Positions 43,152-52,309 of a stretch of 64,000 nucleotides of DNA are shown in pieces. Source of the stretch: a virus. How positions within the stretch are numbered: position 1 is the first letter of the stretch; every line of letters starts with the position of its first letter. The notes under the pieces are model-generated. The model saw only the letters and a list, made by a program, of their open reading frames with translations. It was not told where the DNA came from and searched no databases. The DNA lies in the IMG/VR virus record IMGVR_UViG_3300021139_000006, positions 1 to 64,000 of that record. One strand, given 5' to 3'. Both the position numbers and the translations under genes were made by a program.

Positions 43152-43679
43152 TTAAGGTTTAAATTTAAAGTAATTTGCCCTCGCCATCCATCCTTTGATA
43201 AACTTACTTTGAGAGGGATTCTTAGCTACTATGTCTTTATAATGTTGTTGACGGCTATTTACTAGATTATTAAAAAGTTCTTGCTGATTAGCTGAATTGA
43301 TAGCTTGTATTGTTTTTGGGCCTACATTTCCATCTACAGTAAGTCCTAATATTTGTTGCGTTCTTCTAGCTGCGAATCCTATCCCACAGTTGTACCCCCA
43401 ATCCACAATGTATTCGGCTATTATTTGATTATTTATAGTATCTGCTTTTACCACATCCCAATACCTTTTCTTTACTATGGATGCAGCCTCTTCATCCGTC
43501 ATTAGGTTTAAATCTTTTTCGTCTATGACACCGTCATTATTATGGTCTACACCATACTCTTTGTATTCTGATATGATTATACCATCTTTTGTCCAAGAAC
43601 CTTTGTCTCCAGGTACATTCTCTAATTTTGTACCTTCTAGCTCCCATAATTTGATTAAATAAGGTTTTATGTCTGCCAT
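43152..43679 (-). CDS. endolysin, GH108-type muramidase with peptidoglycan-binding C-terminus
   Basis: The 175-residue protein starts with LIKLWELEGTKLENVPGDKG, the GH108 pattern in which the Glu of LEG (Glu15) is catalytic. The middle YIVDWGYNCGIGFAARRTQQ and the C-terminal VDGNVGPKTIQAIN are usual for the family's peptidoglycan-binding end. It cleaves the glycan backbone of the cell wall at lysis. There is no signal peptide, so export depends on a holin, and a holin-like gene is directly upstream. Confidence 0.85.
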   Translation of the reverse strand: MADIKPYLIKLWELEGTKLENVPGDKGSWTKDGIIISEYKEYGVDHNNDGVIDEKDLNLMTDEEAASIVKKRYWDVVKADTINNQIIAEYIVDWGYNCGIGFAARRTQQILGLTVDGNVGPKTIQAINSANQQELFNNLVNSRQQHYKDIVAKNPSQSKFIKGWMARANYFKFKP

Positions 43680-43685
43680 TGGTTA

Positions 43686-43979
43686 TTAGTTTATAGGTGT
43701 ATCAATAGGTGTTTCCGGTTTTGGTTCAGTGGTGTCTGATAAGTTCAAAGGCTTATCCTTCGAAAGCCTAGTTATACCTAGCAAAGCCCCTCCTATTGTA
43801 AGGAATGCTAAAGTTAAATTTGAGTACAATTCCAAATGTGCAAATATTGTGTATGGAAAACAAACACAGCTTACTGCTACTATAAGAAATCCACAAAATA
43901 AGTGTATATCGGATTTACCTGAACTATCATTAAACATCTCTTTAAAAGAGAATTGGTTCATTTTTGGAAAATTAATCAT
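43686..43979 (-). CDS. holin-like protein with two membrane segments
   Basis: I choose the ATG at 43979 (97 residues); the ATG at 44009 would overlap the gp6-like gene by 14 bases. Two hydrophobic segments (IHLFCGFLIVAVSCVCFPYT and LTLAFLTIGGALLGIT) are joined by a short loop, and the C-terminus is polar and Pro-rich. This topology and the position 6 bases before the endolysin gene suggest a holin. Holins have no reliable sequence motif, so the call rests on topology and context. Confidence 0.6.
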   Translation of the reverse strand: MINFPKMNQFSFKEMFNDSSGKSDIHLFCGFLIVAVSCVCFPYTIFAHLELYSNLTLAFLTIGGALLGITRLSKDKPLNLSDTTEPKPETPIDTPIN

Positions 43980-43995
43980 ATTGTTTTGTTTTAAA

Positions 43996-45888
43996 TTAAT
44001 TTGTGACAACTCTACCTTTTATGTCATTTTGAGGATATTGTATGCAAAATATTGATGGGTCCCTAGATGGATAGATAATTCCGTTTTTGGTGGCTCCTAC
44101 AATATCGTAACCATACTGGGAATAGCCATCGTTAACTCCTGATACGTTGTTTACATTTATATCCAATACACTTTGAACACCTTTTACTTTCAATATTAGA
44201 GTATAAATATCCGCAAGTATTATTGGTTGATTTATAGCTGTATTGTAATCCCCATAGTAATCAGCAATGTTGTTTAAACATTGACTTAATATCTGCTGTG
44301 AATTGTATGAAGGAAGGATTGATATGCTGAAGCTTATTTGTATGTTTATCACAAACGCATCCTTAATAGACATCCCATCTCCTAGCATAGCGTATTGGCT
44401 AAGATAGTTTTTCAAGTTTTCTTTAAGAGCATCACTAGCTGTGGTTAAATTCTTGTTTGCATCATAGCTAAGAATGTATAATGAAATACCTAAAGGGTTA
44501 CTGTTTACAAATGTGTTATTGGTAGCAAGCGCATAATCACTAGTCGCATAAGCCTTAGCAACAGCTCCATATTGGGCTGGAAGTGACACAGCTCTGGTTA
44601 CTATGTCATCATTCGTCACACATCTTAATTGAGTAGGGTAAGCTGCCATAGCATGGAGACGTATGTCATCTACACTATCACCGGCACCTCCACCGGAAGC
44701 TGCATTTTCATTAGTAAAAGTAACAGTGTTACTTATCTGTTGAAACAAGGGTTGATTTATAGAATTAGGGTTACTGTTTGCAGCAGTCTTAGTTATTGAG
44801 TATATGGTAGTGATATCGTTTGCAGGAACGTTTGTTGTAACCCCTCCTCCATTTATGTAAGTTATGTTTAATGAGGTATTTCCAGGTGCGAGCCCGTATT
44901 GCTTTGTGTACAAAGGATTCGCAGGGTCAAATGCTGTATTCAACATAGAGATACTATCAATTAAGCCCATTCCTACATTCTCTGTATTAGGAATAATTGT
45001 CTCATCTGGTTGACTTACAACACCTGCTCCAAAATACATTGTAAGAGTCGAGTCTCCATTATATCTTGTTGCGAACCTTCTTTGTACTGTTCTTAACTTT
45101 AGTATATATGGTACTGTTCCATTATACTGAGCCATGGTTGGGTCATTTAATGGGGTGTTAGGTACAGTGTCATATACGGTTGATTGAGCTAAGTAAGGTA
45201 CTTCATACCAGGTATTCCCATCACTATCCACCACAGATAATATCTCTATTATATCTGTATCAGGTAATGTTACACTATCAAATTTAACTGGACTTCCAAA
45301 AGAGTAAGTCTGTGTGTTTATAGTTCCTGCAATAGCTTGTACTTGTTTCTTCAATAAGTAGTACTCAGGTTTGTTTGTATTAGAGTTAACTGAGTATACA
45401 GATACCGTTGTAGGGTCTGAAGAAGACGAATAAGCGAAGTTTACAGGTGCCTGAGTAATGAATGTAACATTACTGTTTGATTTTGAATTTATCTTTGCGT
45501 TAGTTGCTATGTTTATTGCATAGCTATAGTCTGGGGAGGTTGTACCTCCAATAACTAATGCCGGTATCTGTTGGTATACATCTAATGTAACTACAGCAGT
45601 ACTAGTAACCCTTGGTCTATAACCTTGGGTGTATGCAAGTGACATTATATTGTCTTCTTGCACCGCGAACTCTAAAAAGTTTTCTTGTACAGACCTATCA
45701 GTATATAAAGACAATATATCTCCAATAACAGACGCTTGCTCTATAAGCATAGTGGCAGGAGAAGCGTCCGAGAAGTCGTTGTTAGTATTAGGAAAATAAG
45801 CCTGTGCAAAGTTAATCAATGCTTGTTTGAAGCTGTTGAAGTCTCTGTTAAGGTACTTTATGTCGATATTAGGTGAGGTTGTGGCCAT
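43996..45888 (-). CDS. gp6: baseplate wedge protein, gp6-like
   Basis: The 630-residue protein begins with the T4 gp6-type N-terminal region: KYLNRDFNSFKQALINF, FSDASPATMLIEQAS, IGDILSLYTDRSVQENFLE and NIMSLAYTQGYRP. Its size is close to T4 gp6 (660 residues). In T4 gp6 dimers form the inner ring of baseplate wedges, and homologues share the gpJ fold of P2. It follows the gp25-like gene by 2 bases, the standard pairing. Confidence 0.92.
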   Translation of the reverse strand: MATTSPNIDIKYLNRDFNSFKQALINFAQAYFPNTNNDFSDASPATMLIEQASVIGDILSLYTDRSVQENFLEFAVQEDNIMSLAYTQGYRPRVTSTAVVTLDVYQQIPALVIGGTTSPDYSYAINIATNAKINSKSNSNVTFITQAPVNFAYSSSSDPTTVSVYSVNSNTNKPEYYLLKKQVQAIAGTINTQTYSFGSPVKFDSVTLPDTDIIEILSVVDSDGNTWYEVPYLAQSTVYDTVPNTPLNDPTMAQYNGTVPYILKLRTVQRRFATRYNGDSTLTMYFGAGVVSQPDETIIPNTENVGMGLIDSISMLNTAFDPANPLYTKQYGLAPGNTSLNITYINGGGVTTNVPANDITTIYSITKTAANSNPNSINQPLFQQISNTVTFTNENAASGGGAGDSVDDIRLHAMAAYPTQLRCVTNDDIVTRAVSLPAQYGAVAKAYATSDYALATNNTFVNSNPLGISLYILSYDANKNLTTASDALKENLKNYLSQYAMLGDGMSIKDAFVINIQISFSISILPSYNSQQILSQCLNNIADYYGDYNTAINQPIILADIYTLILKVKGVQSVLDINVNNVSGVNDGYSQYGYDIVGATKNGIIYPSRDPSIFCIQYPQNDIKGRVVTN

Positions 45889-45890
45889 GT

Positions 45891-46289
45891 CTATACACTT
45901 ATAGTTATTTGGTTGTCAGTATTGTTAAAGCTGTACTTTAGAGTTATATACAGTGTATGGGTGTTATCGGGTGAAGTCACAGTCAGACTCTGTATGTTGA
46001 TTTGAGGGAACTGATTGGATACAGCGGTTCTTAGTGCATTATCTATAGCTTGCAAATCGTCATCTGAGCTAAAAAGCAAATCTCTAATCCCAGCTCCAAA
46101 AGAAAGATTAAACAGTCTCTCTCCTGGATTAGTTAACATAAAGTTGATTAGATTAGTTTTTAGCTGATCTTGGGTAGTGTAGTTTTGACCAAAAATTGCC
46201 GGTGCGTCAAAAGGAAGCCTCAACCCTACGGCAACTGCCTTTTGGGTATCTATAGGGTATACTTTGGTTTGAATCCTTTGACGTCTCAT
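45891..46289 (-). CDS. gp25: baseplate wedge protein, gp25-like
   Basis: The 132-residue protein has the gp25/gpW lysozyme-like fold signature LTNPGERLFNLSFGAGIRDLLF at about residues 52-73 (T4 style: ..T..GER..R..FG..(L/I)). The length equals T4 gp25 (132 residues). Together with gp6 and gp53 it triggers sheath assembly in contractile tails, so its presence supports a contractile tail. The start is 3 bases after the preceding stop. Confidence 0.92.
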   Translation of the reverse strand: MRRQRIQTKVYPIDTQKAVAVGLRLPFDAPAIFGQNYTTQDQLKTNLINFMLTNPGERLFNLSFGAGIRDLLFSSDDDLQAIDNALRTAVSNQFPQINIQSLTVTSPDNTHTLYITLKYSFNNTDNQITISV

Positions 46290-46292
46290 TTA

Positions 46293-46655
46293 TTATCTTT
46301 TGAATATATTTGGAATTGGTAAATCCACATCTGGCAGACCTTCACTTGCTTTTGCGTGCATAGACGCCATCTTTAATGATGGATCATCATATATACTAGG
46401 AGCGTCAGCTGCTGGTCTTCTACCTTCTGTTATGATATCTTCACCATAGTTTTGTGGCTTACCTAGTAATGTTAGTCTAGGTGCAGTTTGTGAATACTCT
46501 TGTTGAGGAGCTTGCCTACCCTCTTTTAATATCTGGGCATTAAGTGCCTTGATTTTCTTCAGCTCCTCTTTTAAGGGCTCTATAGCTTTTGTTACTGCCA
46601 TTTCAGTATGGATTTTCAGTACTTCTGCTAATAAATTGATTTCTGTTGATGTCAT
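46293..46655 (-). CDS. hypothetical baseplate-cluster protein, 120 residues
   Basis: The protein starts with a coiled coil (about residues 15-48) and continues as a Pro-rich, probably extended chain ending DVDLPIPNIFKR. It is located next to gp25 and may be a short linker or assembly factor. The family is not recognised. An ATATTTAT element lies 5 bases upstream. Confidence 0.5.
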   Translation of the reverse strand: MTSTEINLLAEVLKIHTEMAVTKAIEPLKEELKKIKALNAQILKEGRQAPQQEYSQTAPRLTLLGKPQNYGEDIITEGRRPAADAPSIYDDPSLKMASMHAKASEGLPDVDLPIPNIFKR

Positions 46656-46660
46656 TGTGT

Positions 46661-46668
46661 ATAAATAT
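46661..46668 (-). promoter_or_regulatory. candidate late promoter element
   Basis: ATATTTAT followed by ACACA, 5 bases before the ATG at 46655 on the minus strand. It would start the gp25-gp6-lysis unit. Confidence 0.45.
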
Positions 46669-46688
46669 AAGTGGTTATGAAAATTAGA

Positions 46689-47606
46689 TTATGCTCCAAT
46701 AATGGCTTTTAGTTCTGAAATAAGTTGGTCTGGTGTTGCTATATAGCTCGGGGCAGTCTCTACCTTTGTTAATCCTGAGAATTGGTCTATTGCCTTAGCT
46801 ATTAACTCTCCTGCGCCGTAAGGTTCTACTTTCAAAAAGTAGGTATTTCCTGCTTGGTTAGTGTATGTTTCTGTGTTTGATTTGCTAGACGGTGATGTAG
46901 CCAGACTTGAACTTGCTATGGAATTAAGGGCTTGTTGTTGACTTATGACATCACCTTGGTTAGCTGCATTGTCTACTGTAAATTTAACATTAAGGCTAGT
47001 AACTGCTTCTACTAATTCTTGTAATACCTGTGCATTCTGTGTCACCTCTCCTTGTAGTATTCTGATATAGTCACTTAATATATCCTTGTATGTCAGTATC
47101 TTTATACCTATCTTCATTACAGATAGAGTAGCTTTTGATACAGGATTTATAGTTAATAGAGCTTCTTGAACATCCAGTACAGCCTTTAGTGTATTAGCAG
47201 TATTGGCTATTACAGATAAAGTTGCTATGAGTGTCTGCATTTTAGTTAATGTAGACTGTATGCTAGTTAGGTCTTTTTGTATCTTTGCTTGGTATACTGG
47301 AACCAAGGCAGCATCTTTTGGTTGAAGTGTTATAGTTATTGTATTTCCTGATAGTTGTACTTTGCCAGTATTATCTACAGACTTTACTATATCTTCTTCT
47401 AATTTTTTAATACGATCAGTAGCTATGCTTGAAATGCTATTGATAGAAGTAAGGGATTTTTTAACTAAAGCTCCTATCGGGTCAGGCATAGAAATGCCTA
47501 TGCCCTTCTTTGCATTATTAAGTATCGCAGCAGAAGTTGCATTTGTAGTTACCGATGAAATGGTACTTGATATACCGCTTACAGCGGAGTCTGTTAGTTG
47601 ATTCAT
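46689..47606 (-). CDS. helical baseplate-cluster protein, 305 residues
   Basis: The protein is Ala/Ser/Thr/Ile-rich and mostly helical, with several amphipathic stretches and a C-terminal beta part (TYFLKVEPYGAGELIAKA). It lies between the spike and the gp25 group. A hub-associated or tape-measure-related role is possible, but the length is far shorter than a tape measure. No family is recognised. Confidence 0.55.
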   Translation of the reverse strand: MNQLTDSAVSGISSTISSVTTNATSAAILNNAKKGIGISMPDPIGALVKKSLTSINSISSIATDRIKKLEEDIVKSVDNTGKVQLSGNTITITLQPKDAALVPVYQAKIQKDLTSIQSTLTKMQTLIATLSVIANTANTLKAVLDVQEALLTINPVSKATLSVMKIGIKILTYKDILSDYIRILQGEVTQNAQVLQELVEAVTSLNVKFTVDNAANQGDVISQQQALNSIASSSLATSPSSKSNTETYTNQAGNTYFLKVEPYGAGELIAKAIDQFSGLTKVETAPSYIATPDQLISELKAIIGA

Positions 47607-48023
47607 TTAGTTTATTGATACTATTTTTGACTTAATTTTATCTACATCTTTTTGTATTTGTTGTATCTGAGATGACAACTTACTCGCTGCTGTATTAACT
47701 TGTAACAAATTTATAACACCTATACCCTGGCCTGTTGCAGACGAAAGTGATGTTGCCAATTCTAACAATGAATTAAGTATTGCATTCAATGTATTAACAG
47801 TTGAGGTAGCCTTTGCTGCTGGTTCTAGATTTGTATTGTCTAATCCTATTTGAACTGCTTTTGCATTAACAATAACATTGTTTGTGTTTATATGTACATC
47901 ACCTTGAGTAGACACTGCAAAGTCTTTTGCAGCTAATATGAATATATTGTCAGACTTGGAGTTTAATACCAACCTGTCTGAATTTATAATCCATTGATGC
48001 CCTGTATAGTTGTTAAAGTCCAT
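47607..48023 (-). CDS. possible baseplate spike needle with beta-helix
   Basis: The 138-residue protein has an N-terminal repeating beta segment (WIINSDRLVLNSKSDNIFIL, then AAKDFAVSTQGDVHINTNN and VIVNAKAVQIGL). This is the pattern of gp5/VgrG-type spike beta-helices with alternating polar turns. The C-terminal half is helical. It directly follows the hub gene, so hub and spike may be split over two genes. Confidence 0.5.
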   Translation of the reverse strand: MDFNNYTGHQWIINSDRLVLNSKSDNIFILAAKDFAVSTQGDVHINTNNVIVNAKAVQIGLDNTNLEPAAKATSTVNTLNAILNSLLELATSLSSATGQGIGVINLLQVNTAASKLSSQIQQIQKDVDKIKSKIVSIN

Positions 48024-48029
48024 GTTATT

Positions 48030-49628
48030 TTATATGTATATTTTTGCCTTTTCATATCCAGCTGATTTTTCGGCTTGTAATTTAGGCGTCATAGGGGCTC
48101 CATACCAAGTTGATACATATTTCTCAGCATATTTAACAGAGTCTGAATTATCATAAGGTATAGTATCAAATCCTTTTTTATAAAATTTATCTATTGCAAA
48201 TTGTATTGCATCCTCTAAACTAGCAAATGCGATATATCCTCTGAATGATTTAGTTTGACCTTCTAATGCAAATACTTGTCCTGAAAGTTTTACATTAGGA
48301 TATTTAGGTCCCAAACTCCATCTTGTTTTTAAATCAGATTGTATTCCGAAGAAATCATTATTAAATCCTCTGATTATATTGTGACCATGAGTTTGTTCAT
48401 TTATACCTGTAGCTAGTATACTTCTAGCAATGTTTTTTGAAATAGCTCCTGAATCCACATACTTTTTCAGAGCATCAGCAAAAGCTTTGTAACCGTAAGA
48501 GGTATACTCAAAATTTAAAACTGGTAAATCTGGGTAAGCTCCCTTTTTTATAGCAGCTTCTGCATCAGCCTTATTGAAGTACAACTTACCACCCTTATTG
48601 GTTGCATTACCTTTTAGGGTATATGCAGTAGGGAATTGTACAAAGCTCTGCCTTACTTCTACGACTAAGTCTCCAATCTCCTGCGTATACTCCGGTTCCT
48701 CTTTATCTGGTAAAAAGACTACCTCATCTTGTGGGGTTGGCGAGTCTACTGTTTTAGTTTGTGTAGGGTATACAACAGGTGCTGTATCTTTCACAGGTAC
48801 ATTGTCAGTATTATCTAAAGATGAAGTAGCAGCTGAAACCACCTGGTTATTAGCTACAATGATATTGTTCTTATATACAGTAGACGTAGTTCCTGGTCCG
48901 TAAGATTGGAAATTAGTACTGGCCGGCACGAACTGAATCTTATGATTATTCAATGCCCAAATAGAAGAACCATCTCCATTTATGTCTTCGTATACCGCAG
49001 ATATGTTAGAGGCTGTTTGTTTTTTCTGACCATTTGTTATAGTCAGTACAGGATTTCCCTGAGGACCTTTCCAAGGTGCACTAGAGAAATCTGGATGTGA
49101 GTTACCGAATCTAATTGATTGTCCGAACCTGGCGTCTATTACACTGTCTCCAGGAAGATGTTGAAGCTTGTAAATGTTACCCTTTTCAACAAATGGGCCT
49201 GTAATAGATGCTTGGTTACTCCCACTAAATGATTTATCACTTGGAAGTGCATTATGTTCAGGTGAGTCAAATAAAGGAATTATATCATCGTAGTAATAGG
49301 TAGGTATTGTATTTCCTGCGGCATTTGAAGCTTGACTAGATGCTCTTGAGATTATGTTGACAAGCTCGTTCTGTACAGGGTACTTCTTTATGTGGCCTAG
49401 AGGATAAGCAACTAAAAAATTGTTTCCTCCATATTCGATGCCATTATAGATCATCCTGAATTGAATAGCACCTATAGAGCCAGATGGTACTTGCATCTTT
49501 GCAAGCTGTTCAGGGTCATCGGTAAGTAATGTATATATGACACGACCAATCATCTGGGTGTTTCCGGAATCAACTCCGCCCCCTTTATATTGACCTGTAT
49601 ATATAGAATTTACACCTTCTATTGCCAT
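48030..49628 (-). CDS. baseplate hub protein (gp5-like) with C-terminal muralytic domain
   Basis: The 532-residue protein begins with an OB-fold-like segment (MIGRVIYTLLTDD, FLVAYPLGHIKKYPVQNELV), the pattern of hub subunits, followed by PLFDSPEHNALP. The last 170 residues (ILATGINEQTHGHNI, FNNDFFGIQSD, YIAFASLEDAIQFAID, VSTWYGAP) look like a muramidase or glucosaminidase-type domain with a possible catalytic Glu in INEQ. In T4, gp5 also joins an OB hub to a lysozyme; here the lytic fold seems different. It would locally open the cell wall during infection. Confidence 0.65.
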   Translation of the reverse strand: MAIEGVNSIYTGQYKGGGVDSGNTQMIGRVIYTLLTDDPEQLAKMQVPSGSIGAIQFRMIYNGIEYGGNNFLVAYPLGHIKKYPVQNELVNIISRASSQASNAAGNTIPTYYYDDIIPLFDSPEHNALPSDKSFSGSNQASITGPFVEKGNIYKLQHLPGDSVIDARFGQSIRFGNSHPDFSSAPWKGPQGNPVLTITNGQKKQTASNISAVYEDINGDGSSIWALNNHKIQFVPASTNFQSYGPGTTSTVYKNNIIVANNQVVSAATSSLDNTDNVPVKDTAPVVYPTQTKTVDSPTPQDEVVFLPDKEEPEYTQEIGDLVVEVRQSFVQFPTAYTLKGNATNKGGKLYFNKADAEAAIKKGAYPDLPVLNFEYTSYGYKAFADALKKYVDSGAISKNIARSILATGINEQTHGHNIIRGFNNDFFGIQSDLKTRWSLGPKYPNVKLSGQVFALEGQTKSFRGYIAFASLEDAIQFAIDKFYKKGFDTIPYDNSDSVKYAEKYVSTWYGAPMTPKLQAEKSAGYEKAKIYI

Positions 49629-49629
49629 T

Positions 49630-50010
49630 CTATTTTATTTTGTCTAGTTGTTTTTGTTGTGTTGATGGTAATTTTAAGTCTTGTTCAGCTTGTTCTGACA
49701 ATAACAGTAGTTGTTGCCTGTCTTCATCTGAAAACATAAAGTCACCTGTTTCCTTACCTTTATCCATGCATTTCTGAGCAATCTGTGCCATCTTGATCAA
49801 ATGTTCATTGTTATCAAGAATAAGCTTCATATAGCTGGCTATAATAGGTGCTATTTGCTGTGCATCACCAATAGTACTTATTAAATCCTTCAACTGCTCA
49901 ATCAACCCTACAATCCTCTCATCATTCTTCCTAGAGTTACTATGTATCTCCTCTAAGATGTCACTTAAAGTCTTCTTTTTAAATATTACAGTTCCTAAAG
50001 CTTCACTCAT
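49630..50010 (-). CDS. hypothetical helical protein, 126 residues
   Basis: The protein is all-helical and rich in Lys, Glu and Gln (KKKTLSDILEEIHSNSRKND, LLSEQAEQDLKLP) with no motif. It is 1 base upstream of the hub gene and downstream of the late sigma factor gene. It may be an assembly chaperone. Not recognised. Confidence 0.5.
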   Translation of the reverse strand: MSEALGTVIFKKKTLSDILEEIHSNSRKNDERIVGLIEQLKDLISTIGDAQQIAPIIASYMKLILDNNEHLIKMAQIAQKCMDKGKETGDFMFSDEDRQQLLLLSEQAEQDLKLPSTQQKQLDKIK

Positions 50011-50018
50011 AATCGTCT

Positions 50019-50026
50019 ATAAATAT
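50019..50026 (-). promoter_or_regulatory. candidate late promoter element
   Basis: ATATTTAT followed by AGACGATT, 8 bases before the ATG at 50010 on the minus strand, heading the baseplate unit. Confidence 0.5.
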
Positions 50027-50028
50027 CA

Positions 50029-50952
50029 CTAGGTAAAATATTCCTCAAAATCAGGCTCTTCTAATTTTGTTGGATCTTTATACCTGTTAGGGAAAATACC
50101 TTCTTTTTTGATATTAAGTTCTCCTCTATGATGGAACTCATACAATTGCTCATGGAAAGCTTCCTTTAGTATATTTACCACTCTGGTTATATCCTGTGTT
50201 TTCTGCAGAGTCTCCTCACGTATTTGTAAATAGAATGCCGGCTTCCAGAATATCTCCAGGTCTTCTACAGCTCTGAAAAACTTGATGATGCATCGTACTA
50301 TTATTTTTTCGGATTCCGAAAACTTTATAGCTTCTTCTTTTTCATCTCTTATTATGTAGAACCAATTATCTATACCTTCTTCTACCCAATCGGCAAACTC
50401 CTGTGTAAACTCTTGTAGATTATCATCGGTTTCACCTTCGTGCCTTATCTTATCTACCTTCTCTTCGTCTTCTTGTGATTCTAAGTCTTGGCGATTCTTA
50501 TGAAGCTTGTACTGCTTATCGTTGTATTGTATCAGGAATCTTTTAGTGATAATGTTGAAGTATCCGAACCCTAAGGTTCCTTTAGTATACTTAACTTCAG
50601 ACCTGTCTTCACTGATTTTCATACCTTTTTCTCTGTCAAACTTAGGCATCTCCTGCATCAACTTACAGATAACTTCATGCTTTAAGTCTTCATAGCCACC
50701 GGCATGCTCCTGTGCATATTCAAAACCATTCCCATTTATGTTATTCTCCGCTAACTTTGAGAAAGCAGGAAATATCTTTTCTGAGAATAGTTTATTACGC
50801 AGAATGGGGTCATCGGATACATTGTATAGTACGATGGCCTCATCTGTTTCTTTAGTGAAGTATTCTTGGTTAGGTTTCTTACGTCTTCTCTTACGTGGTT
50901 TACCCTCCTTGGTGTATAACTCCAAGTCGAGCTGTTTCTTTTCTGTTTGCAA
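50029..50952 (-). CDS. gp55: late-transcription sigma factor, gp55-like
   Basis: The 307-residue protein has a basic N-terminus (EGKPRKRRRKKPNQEYFTKETDEAIVLYN split over residues 16-44) and a sigma-region-2-like core: DLKHEVICKLMQEMPKFDRE (helix ahead of the -10 binding part), then FGYFNIITKRFLIQYN. I recall the pattern FTKETDEAI..YN ... LKHEV......KYD..KG....YF.....R.LI.YN from gp55-like sigmas of marine T4-like phages. T4 gp55 (185 residues) directs host RNA polymerase to TATAAATA late promoters. The target here is probably the ATATTTAT motif. The acidic C-terminal half is an extension. Confidence 0.82.
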   Translation of the reverse strand: MQTEKKQLDLELYTKEGKPRKRRRKKPNQEYFTKETDEAIVLYNVSDDPILRNKLFSEKIFPAFSKLAENNINGNGFEYAQEHAGGYEDLKHEVICKLMQEMPKFDREKGMKISEDRSEVKYTKGTLGFGYFNIITKRFLIQYNDKQYKLHKNRQDLESQEDEEKVDKIRHEGETDDNLQEFTQEFADWVEEGIDNWFYIIRDEKEEAIKFSESEKIIVRCIIKFFRAVEDLEIFWKPAFYLQIREETLQKTQDITRVVNILKEAFHEQLYEFHHRGELNIKKEGIFPNRYKDPTKLEEPDFEEYFT

Positions 50953-50982
50953 TCTTCATTAGGATTTTGGTTTTTATTATCT

Positions 50983-51462
50983 TTACTGGTTAGTCTCCAG
51001 ATCTTGTTTCTCGATCTGGAATTTATCGAGGTTTGCTTGGATTTCCTTCAAGGCTTCAAAGAAGAACTCAACTTCATCATCAGTCTTGTAAACGCCCCTA
51101 GCATCAACCTCTCTTATTTTTTGTGCTGAAACTTGTATAATCATATCCATACTGGTGATATACTTTTCGTAAAGTTCTAGAGCAGGCATGTACTCCTGTT
51201 CTAGTTGCCTTATTCTAGAATCTGCTAAATCGGATATCTCTTTTAGTTGGGCTTCATTTTCAGTCTCAATTCTGTACAACTGAGCCTCATTCTCGGACTT
51301 AATACTGGCCAGGTTAATCAAGTTTTCAGATCTGACTTTAGACAGTTCTTGATTAAACTTATCTGAAAGAGTTTTATGCTGCCAATAAACAACTGCCCAT
51401 CCAGCCATAGCTAGAAGGGTTAATAGTGCAACTCCGATTTGAGCAAGATTGATTGTAATCAT
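50983..51462 (-). CDS. membrane-anchored coiled-coil protein
   Basis: The 159-residue protein has one N-terminal membrane span (about residues 8-27, ending in WAVVYW) followed by a long charged coiled coil (about 33-90) in which SENEAQLYRIETENEAQLKE repeats the unit ENEAQL. This topology suits an envelope or spanin-like role but nothing decides it. It lies between the HD protein and the sigma factor genes. Confidence 0.55.
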   Translation of the reverse strand: MITINLAQIGVALLTLLAMAGWAVVYWQHKTLSDKFNQELSKVRSENLINLASIKSENEAQLYRIETENEAQLKEISDLADSRIRQLEQEYMPALELYEKYITSMDMIIQVSAQKIREVDARGVYKTDDEVEFFFEALKEIQANLDKFQIEKQDLETNQ

Positions 51463-51470
51463 TATATAGT

Positions 51471-52133
51471 TTATTTTTTAGTTAATCTTAAATCACCCAT
51501 AGATTCTATCCTAGCTGACATAGCATCAGCCTGATGAATGATATAAGGCAGGTTACTGTGAAGTTTATACTCTGGTGAATATGAAATCAAATAAGACTTG
51601 TTCCCCTCATCGTACAGACCGGCCTGAAGCTTAATAGAAAGATACTCAGTTTCAGATACCTCTATCCCATGCTGCATAAGCAGGAATATAGTCCTGTCAT
51701 GATCCTTCATAAAAGATAGCTTAGGGTTGAAACCATAAACTTCACCTAACTTCTCTTGTCTCCACTTATCTGTCTGCTCTATATAGAACTCATGCTGATC
51801 ATCACCCATCTTACCTAGGTCGTGAGTTAAGCATACAAAAGTCAATTCTTCTATACTGAAGTCTATCTTAGCCCCTTGCTTACTCCATACTTTAGTAAGT
51901 AGCATAGCTGCATCATATACATTAAGAGTGTGTTGTACAAACCCCCCTACATAAGCACTATGATAGCTAACCTTGGATGAGGCAGGCATCATTGCCAGTC
52001 TGTTAGCATATTTTTCGAATAAGTCTGAAAGCTTATTCCATCTGTTTTGTTGCTCTGGATTCTCTGGCCAGAATTGTTTAGCTAAATCTGTGAATCTTTC
52101 CCAGTTCTGTTCAATTTTTTCTTCGTTAATCAT
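51471..52133 (-). CDS. HD-domain phosphohydrolase
   Basis: The 220-residue protein has the HD metal site: His58 and His68 (HSAYVGGFVQHT), His104-Asp105 (THDLGKMGD), and a later HQADAMSARIE. The layout is that of small HD nucleotide phosphohydrolases found in many T4-like phages. It may act on nucleotides or a signalling nucleotide. It is the first gene on the minus strand after the divergent promoter region, so it is probably expressed early. Confidence 0.85.
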   Translation of the reverse strand: MINEEKIEQNWERFTDLAKQFWPENPEQQNRWNKLSDLFEKYANRLAMMPASSKVSYHSAYVGGFVQHTLNVYDAAMLLTKVWSKQGAKIDFSIEELTFVCLTHDLGKMGDDQHEFYIEQTDKWRQEKLGEVYGFNPKLSFMKDHDRTIFLLMQHGIEVSETEYLSIKLQAGLYDEGNKSYLISYSPEYKLHSNLPYIIHQADAMSARIESMGDLRLTKK

Positions 52134-52248
52134 AAATGTAAATTTTAAGTTGTTTTTAAATTAAGTTTTAAATAAAAGACCTCAGAGTAGACACACAAGG
52201 TCGTATGTACTAAAAAATGAAACATAAGATAAATGTACTTATGTAATG

Positions 52249-52256
52249 CAAAGGTA
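52249..52256 (-). promoter_or_regulatory. host-type promoter for the HD gene side
   Basis: TACCTTTG on the minus strand fits TAnnTTTG, with a TTTG at 52279-52282 and a 22-base spacer. It is about 115 bases before the HD gene start. Confidence 0.5.
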
Positions 52257-52309
52257 TGTCAAATAATTGAATATTTTACAAATAATTTTTTTAGGTTAAT
52301 TATTCGTGC

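Noticed and set aside
43980-44009. Upstream ATG at 44009 for the holin-like gene
   Set aside because: It overlaps the gp6-like gene by 14 bases and adds only a polar stretch; the ATG at 43979 is preferred.
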